From: Nocardioides alkalitolerans
Lineage (GTDB): Bacteria > Actinomycetota > Actinomycetes > Propionibacteriales > Nocardioidaceae
Length of the DNA stretch: 64,000 nt
NCBI GenBank assembly: GCA_038184435.1
Contig: CP116227.1
Coordinates: forward strand, 1,641,501-1,705,500
Reading direction: 5' to 3'
Positions 16,396 through 26,400 of this stretch are shown here, piece after piece (the first letter of the stretch is position 1; each line of letters opens with the position of its first letter). Made by a program: the position numbers and the translations under genes. The notes beneath the pieces were generated by a model, which was given only the letters and a program-made list of their open reading frames with translations, made no database searches and was not told where the DNA came from.

Positions 16396-17301
16396 TCAGG
16401 CCGTGTCGGCCCGGCGGCGCCCGCCGCCACCGACGAGCAGCAGCACCCCGGCCAGGAGCGCCACCACGCCGAGGATGCCGCCGACGAGCGGCACCCAGGT
16501 GCCCAGCAGCGCGAGCGTGCGGCCGTTCGACTTCGCGGCGTCCACGTTGGCCTGCACGGTCTCGTCCGTGTAGGCGACGTCCAGGTCGAGCGCGACGGTG
16601 CCGTCCTCGGTGGCGCGCTGCTCGTCCTGCGTCTGCTTGATGATCGCGCCCGTGGTGGGGTCGATCCAGTAGACCTTCGACGTCGAGTACGTGCCCTGGA
16701 CGCCGGAGGCGATCTCGGCGGGCTGGTCGGTGACCGTGTACGCGAACTTGTAGGTGGAGAGGCCGTCGATGCTCTCGCGACCCTCGTAGGTGGCCGTGAC
16801 GGTGTCACCGAGCACGCCGTCCCAGACCTCGTAGTCCTTCTGCTCCACGCCGAAGGGCCACTTGTTGACGAGGCCGACCTTCTGGTCGGAGCCGGCCGGC
16901 ACGTAGTCGCCGTTCTCGACGGCCTCCGCGGTGTGCCGGTCCGTCGCGAACACGTCGGGCTCGGAGATCGTCACGATCCGCTCGTCGTCGCCCTCGAGGC
17001 AGTACTCGTCCGGCGCGAGGTCCTCGTCGACCGCGACACAGGTGTAGGCGACGAAGACGATCACGTCGTCGTCGGAGCGCTCCGAGTCGGCCTTGGTGAT
17101 GTTCTGCACCTTCACCGGCTGGGGCGTGTCCGAGCCACCGGCCACGACGAGCCCGCTGGCCTCACCGGAGAGACGCGTGTCCGAGTCGGTGTCCAGCGGC
17201 GTCTTCTCCGCGTTCGGCAGACCCCACAGCCGGGCGACCAACGCCGCCACCACCAAGAACGACCCGACGAACAACAACGCCCACGTTGCCACCCTGCGCA
17301 C
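16396..17301 (-). CDS. DUF3068 (PorA-like) membrane-anchored protein
   Basis: A 301-aa protein with an N-terminal transmembrane helix (TWALLFVGSFLVVAALVARLW), a large extracytoplasmic domain with two cysteines (VAYTCVAV and DEYCLEG), and a second C-terminal membrane helix (WVPLVGGILGVVALLAGVLLLV) followed by a basic tail. This two-anchor layout is that of the DUF3068 family, sometimes named PorA-like. The GTG at 17301 follows GAGGGAG by 6 nt. Function unknown; the cluster context points to the cell envelope. Confidence 0.75.
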   Translation of the reverse strand: MRRVATWALLFVGSFLVVAALVARLWGLPNAEKTPLDTDSDTRLSGEASGLVVAGGSDTPQPVKVQNITKADSERSDDDVIVFVAYTCVAVDEDLAPDEYCLEGDDERIVTISEPDVFATDRHTAEAVENGDYVPAGSDQKVGLVNKWPFGVEQKDYEVWDGVLGDTVTATYEGRESIDGLSTYKFAYTVTDQPAEIASGVQGTYSTSKVYWIDPTTGAIIKQTQDEQRATEDGTVALDLDVAYTDETVQANVDAAKSNGRTLALLGTWVPLVGGILGVVALLAGVLLLVGGGGRRRADTA

Positions 17302-17387
17302 GACCAACTCCCTCGATCCCTCCGACGCGACGCTCCCCGTCGCGGCGGCTCAACGTAGCAGCACACAGCCCCTTGCTGTGCGCCAAC

Positions 17388-18146
17388 TCACAGCTTGTCG
17401 GCGCGTCGCCGCAGCACGATCACCAGGTTCCACGTGACGACCTCCCGCAGCACCGGGACCCGCAGCACCCACCACGCCCAGCGCGGCAGGTAGCGCGGGA
17501 AGACCGCGACCACCTCCCCGCCCTGCTGGCGCTCCAGCCAGCGCAGCCCGTCGGCCACCGTCACCGCGTAGAGCGACTCCCCGAAGCGGTTCTTGGGCTC
17601 CCGCCCCTGACGCCGGGCGTAGCGCCGTCGGGCGTACGCGCCGCCCAGGTAGTGCCACGGCGCGGTCTCGTGTCCTCCCCACGGCCCCCACCACACCGTC
17701 CAGGACAGGAACACGGTCCCGCCCGGCCGCGTCGCCCGCAGCATCTCCTCGGCCATCACCCACGGCCGGTCGACGTGCTCGAGCACGTTGGACGAGTAGC
17801 AGACGTCCAGCACGCCGTCGGCGACCGGCAGCGCCGTACCGCTCCCGATGATCGTGCGCGCGTCGGGGTCGCCGCGCCCGGCGAGCTCGCCGACGTCCGC
17901 GTCCAGCGCGACGTAGGTCGCGCCCCGTGCCTCGAAGGCCTCGCGGAAGTAGCCCGGGCCGCCGCCGACGTCGAGGAGCAGCGCCCCGTCGAGGTCGGTC
18001 ATCGTGCGCAGCTGCTCCGCGGAGTCCGCGGCGAGCGCGCCGTAGAAGACGTCGGGCTCGGTCTGCTCCTTGCGGAACGCCCTCACCAGGCGCACGGAAC
18101 GGCGGAGCCCGGGACGGTAGCCGGAAGGCGCGGTCGGTCGGTGCAC
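17388..18146 (-). CDS. Class I SAM-dependent methyltransferase
   Basis: A 252-aa Methyltransf_11-type enzyme. Motif I LLLDVGGGPGYFREAF is near residue 57, then VALDADVGEL, and LPVADGVLDVCYSSNVLEHV with a characteristic NVLEHVDRP. The C-terminus (RYLPRWAWWVLRVPVLREVV) is hydrophobic and may associate with the membrane. The GTG at 18146 is the likely start. It is divergent from the GT4 glycosyltransferase gene, and probably methylates a sugar or lipid-linked intermediate, which is an inference from neighbours. Confidence 0.85.
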   Translation of the reverse strand: MHRPTAPSGYRPGLRRSVRLVRAFRKEQTEPDVFYGALAADSAEQLRTMTDLDGALLLDVGGGPGYFREAFEARGATYVALDADVGELAGRGDPDARTIIGSGTALPVADGVLDVCYSSNVLEHVDRPWVMAEEMLRATRPGGTVFLSWTVWWGPWGGHETAPWHYLGGAYARRRYARRQGREPKNRFGESLYAVTVADGLRWLERQQGGEVVAVFPRYLPRWAWWVLRVPVLREVVTWNLVIVLRRRADKL

Positions 18147-18239
18147 CTGCGCAGGCTAGTCGACAGGTGACTCTGCGGTAACCTCGCGCCGCAGCGGCAT
18201 CGGGAGGGATGTCGCCGCAGGGTGGGCGGGAGGGTCCGG

Positions 18240-19349
18240 GTGCACGGCACGAAGGTCGTCTTCCTGAGCTGGCGCGACGCGACGCACCCCGAGGCGGGGG
18301 GCGCCGAGCGCTACCTCAGGCAGGTCGCGGCGGGCCTCGCCGAGCGCGGCGCGGACGTGACGGTCTTCAGCGCCGCGACGGAGGGGCGGCCGACGTCGGA
18401 GACCGTCGACGGCGTGCGCCTCGTGCGCGCCGGGAGCCGCACGACCGTCTACCTCCACGGCCTCTGGGCCCTGCTGCGCGGGCGTCTCGGTCGCCCGGAC
18501 GTCGTCGTCGACGTGCAGAACGGGATCCCGTTCCTCGCGCGCCTCGTCACCCGCCGCCCCGTCGTCGTGCTCGTCCACCACGTGCACCGCGAGCAGTGGC
18601 CGGTCATCTTCCCGGGGCTCGCCTGGCGCCTGGGCTGGTGGATCGAGAGCCGGCTCTCCCCGTGGATCTACCGACGGGACCGCTACGTCACCGTCTCCCG
18701 CGCGACGCGCGACGAGCTGGTGCGCCTGGGCGTCGATGCCTCCCGGGTCAGCATCGTCCGCAACGGCTGCGAGCCGCCGCTGGCCGTCGCCACCCCCCGG
18801 TCGCCCACGCCGCTGGTCTGCGTCGTGGGCCGTCTCGTGCCGCACAAGCAGGTGGAGCACGCCATCGAGGCGGTCGCCGCCCTGCGTCCCGACCTCCCGG
18901 ACCTCCGGCTCGTCGTCGTCGGCGACGGCTGGTGGAGCGACGAGCTCGTGGACCTCGCCGAGCAGCGGGGCATCAGCGACGCCGTGGACTTCCTGGGGTA
19001 CGTCGACGAGCGGACCAAGCACGAGGTCTACGCCGCCAGCTGGGTGATGGCCCTGCCGTCGCTCAAGGAGGGCTGGGGCATCGTGGTCAGCGAGGCGGGC
19101 GCCCACGGGGTGCCCACCGTCGCCTACGCCGACGCCGGCGGCACCACCGAGTCGGTGCACGACGGCGAGTCCGGGATCCTCGCCGACGACCGTGCGGCCT
19201 TCGTGGAGGCCCTGCGTCGGGTGCTCACCGACCCGGTCGAGCGGCGCCGCCTCTCCGACGGGGCCCGGGCGGTCAGCGCCGAGCTCGACTGGATCGCGAC
19301 CGAGAAGGCCTTCGCCGACGTGCTCCGCGAGACCATCGAGGGTCGCTGA
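18240..19349 (+). CDS. GT4-family glycosyltransferase
   Basis: A 369-aa GT-B fold enzyme. The N-terminal half opens KVVFLSWRDATHPEAGGAERYL, with the donor/acceptor glycine loop. The C-terminal nucleotide-sugar domain has VCVVGRLVPHKQVEHAIEAV and the GT4 EX7E region in LPSLKEGWGIVVSEAGAHG. No membrane helix, so it acts on the cytoplasmic face. The GTG at 18240 is preceded by GGGAGGG at optimal spacing and was preferred to GTG 18222. It is divergent from the methyltransferase gene and ends at a hairpin. Donor sugar unknown. Confidence 0.9.
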   Translation: MHGTKVVFLSWRDATHPEAGGAERYLRQVAAGLAERGADVTVFSAATEGRPTSETVDGVRLVRAGSRTTVYLHGLWALLRGRLGRPDVVVDVQNGIPFLARLVTRRPVVVLVHHVHREQWPVIFPGLAWRLGWWIESRLSPWIYRRDRYVTVSRATRDELVRLGVDASRVSIVRNGCEPPLAVATPRSPTPLVCVVGRLVPHKQVEHAIEAVAALRPDLPDLRLVVVGDGWWSDELVDLAEQRGISDAVDFLGYVDERTKHEVYAASWVMALPSLKEGWGIVVSEAGAHGVPTVAYADAGGTTESVHDGESGILADDRAAFVEALRRVLTDPVERRRLSDGARAVSAELDWIATEKAFADVLRETIEGR

Positions 19350-19379
19350 CCCCGAGCCGCCCGCACCCGGGCAGACGAA

Positions 19380-19411
19380 CGCCCCGCCGGACCGGAGGTC
19401 CGACGGGGCGT
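19380..19411. terminator. Hairpin terminator between GT4 and DUF2613 genes
   Basis: CGCCCCGCCGGACC pairs with GGTCCGACGGGGCG around a GGA loop, one C/A mismatch. It separates two convergent transcription units. Confidence 0.75.
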
Positions 19412-19449
19412 GCCGGGGAGCTGTCTGCGGCGGGCGAGCCCGCCGAGGA

Positions 19450-19614
19450 TCAGTTCGACCCGTAGTCGATGACGGACGCCGCCGGCGCCTGCGAGTCGCC
19501 GGGGGAGGTCGACGGTGCGCTCGTCTGCGAGCTCACCACACCCACCACCGACACGGCAGCGACAGTGCCACCCACGACCAGCGAGACCAGCGTTCCGATG
19601 AGACCGGTGCCCAT
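19450..19614 (-). CDS. DUF2613 small membrane/secreted protein
   Basis: A 54-aa protein with one N-terminal hydrophobic helix (IGTLVSLVVGGTVAAVSVVGVV) and a short Ser/Pro-rich exported tail ending IDYGSN. It fits the DUF2613 family, which in mycobacteria sits directly beside aftD. The ATG at 19614 has a GGGGTGG ribosome-binding site. It is the last gene of the aftD-containing operon, 69 bp after the preceding stop. A role as a small subunit of the glycosyltransferase complex is conjecture. Confidence 0.75.
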   Translation of the reverse strand: MGTGLIGTLVSLVVGGTVAAVSVVGVVSSQTSAPSTSPGDSQAPAASVIDYGSN

Positions 19615-19683
19615 GACCACCCCTTTCCGGGGGCGACTGTAGCAGCGCGGACGACGTTTCGTGACGTGGATCTCCACGACACG

Positions 19684-21573
19684 TCAGGGACGTGTCCGCG
19701 GGCTGCGCCGCCGGGCGCCGACCACTGCCGCGTGGAGCGCTCCGCCGCACCCCGCGGCCACGAGCAGGGCGAACGCCGCCCACGCACCGGCGAGCACCAC
19801 CACGCGCCCGGTCGACGCCGGCGGTGCGGCGGCCGCGGTGCCGTCGAGGCGCCGTACCTCCCAGCCGTCGGTCGTGAGCAGCGCCTCGGAGCGGAGGTCG
19901 GGGACGAGCTCGGCCGGGGCGTCGGCGACGTCCGGCCCGCGGTCGAGGACGACGTAGCCGACCCCCAGGCGCAGCAGCGTGTCGGTGCGGGCGTCGGCGT
20001 CCGGGAGGGCCAGGGCCGCGAGCACCGCGCGGCCCCGCACGTCCTCCCCCGGCAGCCGGCGGCCGTCGACGTAGAGGTCGTCGGCGGCCACGACCTCCCG
20101 GCCGGAGGCACCGAGGGCACGCGGTGTCGGGTCGAGGACGGGCCGGCCCCCGTTCCAGTCGGGCGCCCGGTAGGTCGCGAACGGCAGCACGACGACCGAG
20201 CCGGGCGCGTCGTCGTCGGCGAGCGCCGCGGCCACGCGGGCCAGGTCGCCCGGCACCGCGACCGCCTCGAGCCGCTGCTGGACGCCCAGGGCGGCGTCGG
20301 GCAGGGCGGCCACGGGCAGCAGCGGCAGCACCCACACGAGGGCCGGCGCCAGCACCACGCCCCGGGCGCCGCTCGACCGGGACGAACGACGCGACCGGGC
20401 CGCCGCGGTGGCCCGCGCCGCCGCGGTCCCGAGGCCCAGGAGCAGCGCCGGCAGCGCCAGACCGGCGAGGCGGGAGCCGTCGCGCAGCAGTCCCCCGCCA
20501 GGCACGGCGACGGCGACCGCCGCGGAGGCCGCAGGCCAGCACCACGTCACCAGCCCGAGCCCGAGGCCCGCCGCCGCGAGCCCGAGCACGGCGGCCCGCT
20601 CGCGGACCGCCGGACGCCCCGCCGCCCCGAGCGCGGCGACGCCGAGCAGCCCGACGACGGCCGCGGCCCATCCCCATGCCCACGGACCCGCCAACGAGGC
20701 GGGGACGACGTCGGTGTTCCAGATCCCGCCGAGCCCGAGGACGGCGACGGGCGCGGGCACGCCGTCGGGGCCGCGCGCGGCGAAGACCTCGGCCGCGGTG
20801 CGCGCCGCGGCGGCCGTGGGCGGTTCGCTCCCCGGCGCCGCGAGCCCGGCGACGACCCACGGGGCGTTCGCCGCCGCGAGCGCCCCCACGAGGAGGACCC
20901 AGCGACGGGGTCCGGCGCGGCCCACGACCCCGACGAGCAGCACGACGGCGAGGGCGGTCGCGACACCCGCCGAACCGCTGAGCGAGCCGAGCGGGAGCAG
21001 CAGGAGCCAGGCCCCGGAGGCGCGACGTCCCCGGGCGGCGTCCCGTCCGACGACGTACAGCCACGGGAGCACCGCGTAGGCCAGCAGCATGGTCCAGTGC
21101 CCGAGCAGGAGGCGCTCGACGACGTACGGGTTCCAGACCGCCAGCACGACCGCCCCCGCCCGCACCCCGGCCGGCGCGGCGCGCACGACCCGGTGGGCGC
21201 CGGTCGCGACGCCGACGAGGGAGCCGAGCAGCACGATCTTCTGGAGCAGGACGCCGCCGACGAGCACGTCGAGCAGCGCGACCACCTGGTCGGAGGGCAC
21301 CGCCCGCGGCGCCCCCTGCACGAGACCCCAGCCCGCCTGCGTCACCGCGAGGTCGGGCAGCCAGACCATGTCGTAGGACAGCACGAGGCCCGGCAGCAGG
21401 GCCGGCCCCAGGAGGAGCACGGAAACCGCGACGGCCAGCGCGTCGAGGAGCAGGGCGGTACGGCGCGGGTGGGCCTCCGTCGCCGCGCCGCGCGACTCCT
21501 CCGGTGCTGCAGCGGGGCCGGTGGACCCGGTGGACCCGGTGGACCCGGTGGACCCGGTGGACCCGGTGGACAT
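19684..21573 (-). CDS. Multi-pass membrane protein, putative glycan polymer assembly
   Basis: A 629-aa protein with about 11 to 12 hydrophobic helices in its first 400 residues (for example LLLDALAVAVSVLLLGPALL and WVLLVGALAAANAPWVVAGL), a soluble extracytoplasmic domain, and a last helix (VVVLAGAWAAFALLVAAGCGG) near the C-terminus. The soluble part contains VVVLPFATYRAPDWNGGRPVLDP and YVVLDRGPD, resembling the luminal part of GT-C-type proteins. The ATG at 21573 begins a Ser-Thr-Gly repeat and follows the previous stop by 2 bp. No catalytic motif can be assigned with confidence. Confidence 0.7.
   Translation of the reverse strand: MSTGSTGSTGSTGSTGSTGPAAAPEESRGAATEAHPRRTALLLDALAVAVSVLLLGPALLPGLVLSYDMVWLPDLAVTQAGWGLVQGAPRAVPSDQVVALLDVLVGGVLLQKIVLLGSLVGVATGAHRVVRAAPAGVRAGAVVLAVWNPYVVERLLLGHWTMLLAYAVLPWLYVVGRDAARGRRASGAWLLLLPLGSLSGSAGVATALAVVLLVGVVGRAGPRRWVLLVGALAAANAPWVVAGLAAPGSEPPTAAAARTAAEVFAARGPDGVPAPVAVLGLGGIWNTDVVPASLAGPWAWGWAAAVVGLLGVAALGAAGRPAVRERAAVLGLAAAGLGLGLVTWCWPAASAAVAVAVPGGGLLRDGSRLAGLALPALLLGLGTAAARATAAARSRRSSRSSGARGVVLAPALVWVLPLLPVAALPDAALGVQQRLEAVAVPGDLARVAAALADDDAPGSVVVLPFATYRAPDWNGGRPVLDPTPRALGASGREVVAADDLYVDGRRLPGEDVRGRAVLAALALPDADARTDTLLRLGVGYVVLDRGPDVADAPAELVPDLRSEALLTTDGWEVRRLDGTAAAAPPASTGRVVVLAGAWAAFALLVAAGCGGALHAAVVGARRRSPRTRP
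21518..21571. repeat. 9-bp tandem repeat, six perfect units
   Basis: Six perfect CCGGTGGAC units, read on the minus strand as (Ser-Thr-Gly)n directly after the initiator methionine of the gene ending at 19684. Confidence 0.95.
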
Positions 21574-21575
21574 GG

Positions 21576-23420
21576 TCACGACAGCGGTTCGCCGGTCAGG
21601 TCGGGCGAGCCCAGCGCGGCGTCGGTGACGCAGACGGGCGCGGCGTCCGGCCCCGGTTGCACGAGCACCGAGCCCTCGTCGCGGACGACGAACCAGACGT
21701 ACCCGACGCCCTCCGGCACCGTGACGACCTGGCCCAGGGCGCTGCCGACCCGCACCACGAGCGACGACTCCGCTCCCGCGACGACGCCGAGACGCAGGAT
21801 GATGCCGTCGTCCGGGCCGCGGTCGAGGACGTGGACACGGGGCCCGGAGACCGCCCAGCCACAGCCGGGCTCGGGACCCGTCGCCTGGTCGGTCACGGCC
21901 GTCAGCCCCACGGGGCGGAGACGGGCGAGTCCGTCGAGCGCGAGCAGCTCCGTCCCCGGCCGGTCGAGGGCCTGCGCGCGACCGACGGCGGTGAGGATCC
22001 CCTCCAGGTCGGTGCTGACCGCGATGTCCTGCGGCGGCGACAGGTTCAGCAACGGGGCGGCGGGGTCCTCGTCGAGCGCCCGGAGGGCACCGGCGACGTA
22101 GTTCTCGGAGTACTCCCGCTGCACCACCGGGACGAGGAGCAGGGTCGTCAGCACGCAGCTCGCCGCCACCACCGTCGTCACGAGCAGGGCGGGGCTCGAC
22201 CAGGCGAACGGCGCGCGTGCCCCCGGGCTCTGCGGGACGGGCTCCGCGGGCGGCCCGGGTCGGGGCTCGTCGGCGCCCGCCGACCGCACGGGCGCGAAGG
22301 CCGCGCACACGGCGACGACGAGCACCGGCAGGGCGTCGGTGATGTAGCGGGGGTCGCGCGCGACCAGGCCCAGCGCGTCCGCGCGGCCGACGACGAGCAG
22401 GAGCACGTCGGCCGCGACGTACCCCACGGCCACCAGCCACGCCTGCCAGGCGCCCCGGCGGCGGCGCAGGCTCAGCACGACGAGCGCGAGCAGCCCGGCG
22501 CCGACCACCACGGCGAGCGGGACGGGGACCACGGCGTACACCGTGTTGATCGCGCCGTCGCTGCTCCACGGCGCGCCGACGACGCCGGGCAGGAGCACCT
22601 GGAAGAGCACCCGGGCCGCCGCCAGCCACCGGTTCTGGTCGTCCGCCTCCGCGCCGAGGGCGTCGCCGTCGGTGAGGGTGAGGTAGGCCGCGACGTAGGC
22701 GACCCACACGAGCCCGTGCGCGAGCCACAGCCACCGCACCCGCAGCACCGCGGCGACCCGGGCCCGCCAGCCGAGCCGAGCGCCGAGCACGAGCACGTGC
22801 ACCGCCAGGAGCAGCGGCAGCACGAGCGCCGCCTTCTCCCAGAAGACCAGGCCGACCACCTGGGCGAGCACCGAGAGCACGGCCCAGCGGCGTCGGCCGG
22901 TGCGCACGTGGAGCACCAGGCCGAGGAGGGCGGCGAGCATCGCGACCTGCAGCGGGAGGGCCTGCAGCCCGGCCGCCCACCACAGGGACGTGGCCAGGCC
23001 GAGGGGCGTGAACAGGTAGGCAGCGAACGGCACCAGCAGCCAGGGACTGGGCGGGAACAACGCGCGCAGCACCGCCAGCAGGAGGAGCGAGGCGAGCAGC
23101 TGCAGCACCACCAGCGAGATCGCGGCGGGCAGGAACGACGTCTCGGCGAGGTGGCTGACGAGCCAGTAGACGGCGTACTGCCCCGGCTCCAGGTGCCCGT
23201 TGTAGTCCCGCACCAGGAACTCGCGGCTGAGACCGAGGGTGCGGGCCAGCTCGAGGTGGCGGAAGTCGTCCTGCCAGAAGTAGGACCCCGGCACGGTCAG
23301 GGCGCGGAGGAGGGTCTGCAGGCCCACCAGCACGAGCCCGACGTGCCAGACGGTCACCTGCGGCAGGCGGGCACCGAGCGCGGCGGCCAGCTCCCGGACG
23401 CGGTCGATCGGTCTGCTCAT
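21576..23420 (-). CDS. Multi-pass membrane protein, putative GT-C glycosyltransferase
   Basis: A 614-aa protein. The first loop has FWQDDFRHLELARTLG after the first helix, an acidic pair in the position where GT-C enzymes keep catalytic aspartates. About 11 membrane helices follow, then an extracytoplasmic C-terminal domain from roughly residue 430. The ATG at 23420 overlaps the aftD stop as ATGA, so the two are translationally coupled. It is likely a polyprenyl-phosphate-sugar-dependent transferase acting outside the membrane, but this rests on topology and the DD pair only. Confidence 0.7.
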   Translation of the reverse strand: MSRPIDRVRELAAALGARLPQVTVWHVGLVLVGLQTLLRALTVPGSYFWQDDFRHLELARTLGLSREFLVRDYNGHLEPGQYAVYWLVSHLAETSFLPAAISLVVLQLLASLLLLAVLRALFPPSPWLLVPFAAYLFTPLGLATSLWWAAGLQALPLQVAMLAALLGLVLHVRTGRRRWAVLSVLAQVVGLVFWEKAALVLPLLLAVHVLVLGARLGWRARVAAVLRVRWLWLAHGLVWVAYVAAYLTLTDGDALGAEADDQNRWLAAARVLFQVLLPGVVGAPWSSDGAINTVYAVVPVPLAVVVGAGLLALVVLSLRRRRGAWQAWLVAVGYVAADVLLLVVGRADALGLVARDPRYITDALPVLVVAVCAAFAPVRSAGADEPRPGPPAEPVPQSPGARAPFAWSSPALLVTTVVAASCVLTTLLLVPVVQREYSENYVAGALRALDEDPAAPLLNLSPPQDIAVSTDLEGILTAVGRAQALDRPGTELLALDGLARLRPVGLTAVTDQATGPEPGCGWAVSGPRVHVLDRGPDDGIILRLGVVAGAESSLVVRVGSALGQVVTVPEGVGYVWFVVRDEGSVLVQPGPDAAPVCVTDAALGSPDLTGEPLS

Positions 23421-26400
23421 CGCGCACCTCCCCGCCCGCGCACCAGCACGATGCCGACGAGCCAGCCCACGCCGAGCGCGGCCAGCCCGTCGGCCACGAG
23501 ACCCGGGTACGCCGCGCGCTCGGCCAGCGCCGACGCGACGCCCGACGCCGCGACCAGGGCCACGGCGGCCCCGCGCCAACGCTCCGCCGACCACCGGTAG
23601 CCGAGGACGAGACCCGCGGCGGCGACGAGGCCGCCGGCGACGGCCACCGCCAGCACCACGACCGCCGCGAGCGGCGGAGGCGTCCGCCGGGCGCGCAGGT
23701 GGGCGGGGGCGGACACGGGGGTCGGCGGGGTCGGGCCGTCGGCGGCCAGGAGGAGGTCCCGGCCCGAGCCCGGCCAGCGTCGTCCGACCGCGGCCACGGC
23801 CGCCAGCAGGAGCACGACCGCGGCGAGGCCACCGCCGACGAGGAACAGGCGGTAGGCGCGGTCCGGCGCGAACTCCACGAGCACGCGGCCCTCGACGCCC
23901 GCCGGCACGACGAAGCCCTGGCGCCACCCGTCGACCGCGACCCGCTCGAGGTCGCGTCCGTCCAGCGTGGCGGTCCAGCCGGGGTTGGCGTTCATGGGCA
24001 GCGCGAGCACGGCCTCGTCGCCGGCACCGACCGCGAGGTCCCACGAGGTGCGGTCGCGGGCGTCGACCGTGACGGGTCGCTCGGCGTCCCCCGCGCCGGC
24101 GGCCCGTGGCGCCTCGGCCGGTGTCCACGCGAGGGTGGTGGCCAGGAACTGCGCGGTGGGTGCGACGACCACCCGGTGGGTGCCGGGCGCGAGGTCGACG
24201 GCGTCGCCGCACGCCTCCCAGGTCAGGGGGGTGCCGGCGAGGACGTCGCCGACCGTGCCGTCGACGCGCGTCGGCACCCGCACCCCGTCGACGACCACGT
24301 CGGGCCCGAGGCCGCAGGTCGCGCCGGTCGCCGCCTCGACGTCCGGGGCGTGGCGCAGGTCGCCCACGCCGCCGAGGCCGAGCTCGGCCAGGGTCATCGG
24401 ACCGAGTCCGCCGCTCCGCTCGAGCTCGACGACGACCCCGCCGTCGGCGACGAGCGGCTCGATGTCGGTGGCGCCGAGCCCCAGGGGGACGCGGCGCTCC
24501 TCCTCCGCGGTGCGCAGGGTGATCACGTCCGGCAGCCCGCCGGTGGCCGTGCCCAGCGCGGTCACGCTGGTGAGCGTGCGACGGCCCGGCCAGGTGAACG
24601 TCAGCGTCGCCTCCTCCGCGCCGGGCTCGCTCCGCCAGGCCGTGTCGGGGTCGCCGTCGTGGGCGAAGACCCCCGCGGCGAGCGGGTCGTCGGCGTACAC
24701 CGAGTCGGCGACGACCGTCGCGGCGCCGCCGACGGGGTCGAGCAGCCGCGCGGCCGCTGCCCCGGGGCGGGTGGACACCGTGCCCCGCAGGTCCCACGCC
24801 CCGGGCTCCGTGGTCGTGAAGGTGCGGTCCATGGTCTCGGACTCCGGGAGCACGACGGCGTCCTCGTCGCAGGTCAGTCCCCAGTCGAGCCGGACGCAGG
24901 CCCGGGTGACCGGCGGTTGCTGGAGCAGCACGGTGGTGTCGGCGCCGACCGGGGTCGGGAGCACGCGGGTGCGCCCCCGCTCGATCCCCGGCAGCGACAC
25001 CTCGCGCACGCCGACGCTGCCCGTCTCCGCGGTGCTGGCGCTCGCCTGCACGACCTCGACCCGCAACGTCCGGAAGGCGGGCAGGACCACCTCCAGCCGG
25101 CCGTCGGCGGGCACGCCGTAGACCTCGGCGCTGCCGTCGACGACGAGACGGGCCCGCTCCACCTCGCGCAGCCCGTCGCCCGGCCCGGTCAGGAAGGCGA
25201 CGTCGACGACCCCGCCGCGGGACGGCTCGTCGAGGGCGACGTCGAGCCACTGCCCCTCGGCCGGACGCAGGGGGTCGGACTCCCACCACGTCGACTCGTC
25301 GGCGTCGACGGCGGCCGCCGGTCCGCGCCGCGGGTCGACGGGCCCCAGCACGTCGACGTACCCCCGCGAGCTCGAGGCGGTGACCGCGGCGCCCCCGACG
25401 TACTCCGTGGTCGCCTGCGGGACCCCGGGCGCGCCCGCGTAGTCCGTCTCGCGGCGTCCGTCGCGCTCGGCCTCGTCGGCGGCCATCGTCTGGCCCACGG
25501 CGCGGTGCACGCGTCCGAACTGGCGCTCGCGACGCACGTAGCCGTCGGTGACGATGCCGGGCTCCCCCGGGTCGCCGGTCAGCGCGAGCGGGTCGTCCGT
25601 GCCGACGAGGCCCGCGTCGACGAGGCCGAGCGCGTCCTCGGGCGCCCCGCTCAGGTCCGTCGTCCCGCCCTCGGTCAGGTGCACGGCGGTCGCAGCCCCC
25701 GCGGCACCCTCCACCTCCCAGACGTCCACGAGCGCGCGGCCCGGCACGCCGCTGTCCCCGAACCGCGCCACCCGCTCGATGCCGTCGCTCGTGGCGAGCG
25801 TGTGCTCGGTGCGGTCGGGGTCCGCACCCCCCGCGAGGGCCGGGTCGAGGTCGCGGCGCAGGACCACGTGGGTGACGCCGATGCGCGCGAGGTAGTCGCC
25901 GAGCCCGGGCAGCCCGATGCCGGAGGCGAAGCGCTGCTCCAGCCCGTCGAGCACCCGGGCGGTCGGCCCGGGGGTGAGCGGCACCTGGCTGCGCGAGACC
26001 CACGAGGCGCCCTCCCCCTGGAGCGGCTCGTCGATCGTCCAGCCCCAGGTCTGCAGGCCGAAGCCCGCGCCGGGCACGACGAGCGCGCGGGAGCCGGGCC
26101 GCTCCTGCAGGTACGCCGCGGTCTCGGTCCACGCCGCCGGCTTCGCCTCCCAGCCCGGGGTGCGCATGCCGGCCCCCACCGCCGGCGAGGCACCGACGAG
26201 AACGAAGGTGGCGGCCAGCACGACGATGCCGCGGGCGACCGGGCCGGCGACGTCCGGGCGGTCGGCGAAGCGCCGACGGAACGCCGCGGCCAGGGACACG
26301 GCCCCGTGCCCGACGCCGAGGGCCAGGGGCAGCCGGACGAGCGGGTCGACCTTGTGCACGTTGCGCAGCGGCGCGAGCGGGCCGTCGAGCAGCTCCCGCA

